Positions 5,468-6,673 of a stretch of 6,673 nt of DNA are shown here, piece after piece. The stretch lies in NCBI GenBank assembly GCA_964458325.1, contig CAYWIM010000138.1, forward strand, positions 1 through 6,673. The letters are read 5' to 3'. Numbering within the stretch: position 1 is the first letter of the stretch; every line of letters begins with the position of its first letter. The notes under the pieces were generated by a model. It searched no databases. It worked only from the letters and a program-made list of their open reading frames with translations, and was not told where the DNA came from. Position numbers and translations under genes: made by a program. The stretch is from JAGMXM01 sp964458325. GTDB lineage: Bacteria; Verrucomicrobiota; Verrucomicrobiia; Limisphaerales; UBA1319.

Positions 5468-6538
5468 TTAAAAACGGCCGTCGCGGACTTCGAAGTGGGT
5501 GGGCTTGTTCCAGCGCCTCCCGCCGCGGGCCAGCCAGCGGGCGATCCATCGCAGCACCGCCTCGAGCGGCGTCGGCGCCGGGCCCAGCGCCCGGCCGATC
5601 GCCGCCGCGTTGCTCAGCAAGGCCGTATCCGATTCCTGATGCAGGAAATGCACGGGGCGGTCCAGGATCTGGCCCAACCGCGCCGCGATCTCCCGCACCG
5701 ATAGCGTGGCTGGACCCGTCAGGTTATAGATGGACGGCGGGCTGGCCGCCAGCGAGAGCGCCCGCAGGATCATGTCGTTGGCGTCCCCCTGCCAGATACA
5801 GTTGAAATGGCCCATCCGGAGGTCGATCGGCCGGCCCGCCAGCACCTGGGCAGCCAGATCCACCAGAACACCATATCGCAGCTCCACCGCGTAATTCAGG
5901 CGAATCAAGGCGACCGCAAGCCCCTTCTCCTGCGAGTGGAATTCGAATATCCGCTCGCGACCCACGCACGATGCGGCGTATTCGCCCACAGGCGCGACCG
6001 GATCCTGCTCGATCGAGCCGCCGCGGTCCACCGGCGTCAGCGGATACACGTTGCCCGTCGATAAAGCCACCATGCGAGCCGCGGCGTAGCGGGGCGCTAC
6101 CCATGCGGGAATCCCCGTGTTCACCGCCCATGTTCGAGCCGGATTGTCCGCCGTGCCGAACTTGCCGCCCACCAGATAGATCACATCGCTCGCATCCGGC
6201 AGGAGCGGCTTCGAGCCCTCGTCGAGCAGATCGACGCTGAGGGTTTGAACATCGTGCTGGTCGAGCCAATCCCGAACAGCCGGCTGGCTGAAACGGCTGA
6301 CGGCGCAGACCTCGATCCGATGGCCTGCCTCTCGAGCAGCCCGGCGCGCAAGCACCGCCAGGGTCGGCCCCATCTTGCCTCCCGCCCCCAGGATCACCAG
6401 CCGCCCCTTCAGCGTTCGAATGTGCTCGACAAGGGCCGGCGATGGCCGCGTCAAATAATCGTCCAATGCCGATTCGGAATCGATCGTGCCGGGCAAATCC
6501 ATGGGGGAAATCGAGTCACTCATGGCAATGATGGACAT
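5468..6538 (-). CDS. NAD-dependent epimerase/dehydratase family protein (atypical extended SDR)
   Basis: From the ATG at 6538 the protein is 356 aa and probably cytoplasmic. An N-terminal Rossmann fold binds NAD(P): LGAGGKMG (about 50-57) is the glycine loop, and DVIYLVGGKFG and VALSTGNVYP follow at about 118 and 157. Ser/Thr in LSTGN and the Tyr in GEYAASC (Y187) are spaced like the catalytic Ser/Thr and Tyr of extended SDRs. The Lys of YxxxK is replaced by Cys (C191). The C-terminal part has WQGDAND and ends in KPTHFEVRDGRF, which I recall as a conserved ending of an unnamed epimerase family found with DHDPS-like genes in Planctomycetes, Verrucomicrobia and Acidobacteria. It may oxidise or epimerise a sugar or sugar acid. 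The start is uncertain: ATGs at 6523 and 6502 are in frame, and the frame is also open to a TTG at 6634. None has a strong ribosome site; GGAAG lies 12 nt before 6538. It is the first gene of the presumed operon. Confidence 0.87.
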   Translation of the reverse strand: MSIIAMSDSISPMDLPGTIDSESALDDYLTRPSPALVEHIRTLKGRLVILGAGGKMGPTLAVLARRAAREAGHRIEVCAVSRFSQPAVRDWLDQHDVQTLSVDLLDEGSKPLLPDASDVIYLVGGKFGTADNPARTWAVNTGIPAWVAPRYAAARMVALSTGNVYPLTPVDRGGSIEQDPVAPVGEYAASCVGRERIFEFHSQEKGLAVALIRLNYAVELRYGVLVDLAAQVLAGRPIDLRMGHFNCIWQGDANDMILRALSLAASPPSIYNLTGPATLSVREIAARLGQILDRPVHFLHQESDTALLSNAAAIGRALGPAPTPLEAVLRWIARWLARGGRRWNKPTHFEVRDGRF

Positions 6539-6673
6539 CGGATCATGTCGCTTCCATGCTGACGCATCCCCGGGGCCTTGGCCAGCGGAAATGCCGCCCC
6601 TTCCAACCCGGGCTTGACCCCCGAATTGCGCCAAAAGTTTTGTTACCCGGGAGGGGATTGAAAGAGCTGCAAA
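6539..6673. promoter_or_regulatory. Presumed promoter region of the three-gene cluster
   Basis: This stretch lies upstream of the first cluster gene and runs to the window edge. It contains the small palindrome CAAAAGTTTTG (6632-6642) and two CCCGGG sites (near 6608 and 6647). I see no gene and no convincing promoter hexamers. The palindrome could be a regulator half-site pair, but this is weak. Confidence 0.3.

Noticed and set aside
6605..6642. Possible third copy of the palindromic repeat near the right edge (GACCCCCGAATTG)
   Set aside because: The 15-nt core and the phased GAATTC are missing. Only scattered short matches remain.

Overview
The window is GC-rich, densely coding bacterial DNA with five complete protein genes and no RNA gene, insertion sequence or CRISPR array that I can see. 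The beta-barrel family at 2035-3276, the Tat-exported TIM-barrel sugar isomerase-like protein and the weak or absent Shine-Dalgarno sequences suggest the Verrucomicrobiota-Planctomycetota-Acidobacteriota sphere, most likely Verrucomicrobiota. This placement rests on recalled family resemblance only.

Layout, left to right. A minus-strand CPA2-type cation:proton antiporter with a C-terminal TrkA-N/RCK-like domain (53-1771) ends inside a copy of a palindromic repeat. A 263-bp divergent intergenic region (1772-2034) holds two GC-rich dyads and a tentative promoter. Next is a plus-strand outer-membrane beta-barrel protein with a signal peptide (2035-3276). It is convergent with, and directly abuts, a three-gene minus-strand cluster whose stop codons, start codons and short gaps (59 and 80 bp) suggest one operon, transcribed right to left: an NAD-dependent epimerase/dehydratase-like protein (5468-6538), a DHDPS/N-acetylneuraminate lyase family aldolase-like enzyme (4332-5408), and a Tat-signal-bearing xylose isomerase-like TIM-barrel protein (3277-4251).

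The cluster looks like a catabolic module for a sugar or sugar acid: a redox/epimerase step, a retro-aldol or dehydratase step with a Schiff-base lysine, and an exported isomerase/epimerase/lyase-like protein. The substrate cannot be read from the sequence. All three enzymes depart from the textbook active site of their superfamily. The epimerase has Cys where YxxxK has Lys. The DHDPS-like protein keeps Tyr and Lys at the usual spacing but lacks the DapA arginine. The TIM-barrel protein has Gln and Tyr where metal-binding Glu and His are usual.

The most striking non-coding signal is a 15-nt perfect inverted match (42-56 and 5427-5441) that carries a GAATTC at the same offset in both copies. 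Each copy lies at the stop codon of a gene. It looks like a dispersed palindromic repeat (REP/MITE-like) of this genome.
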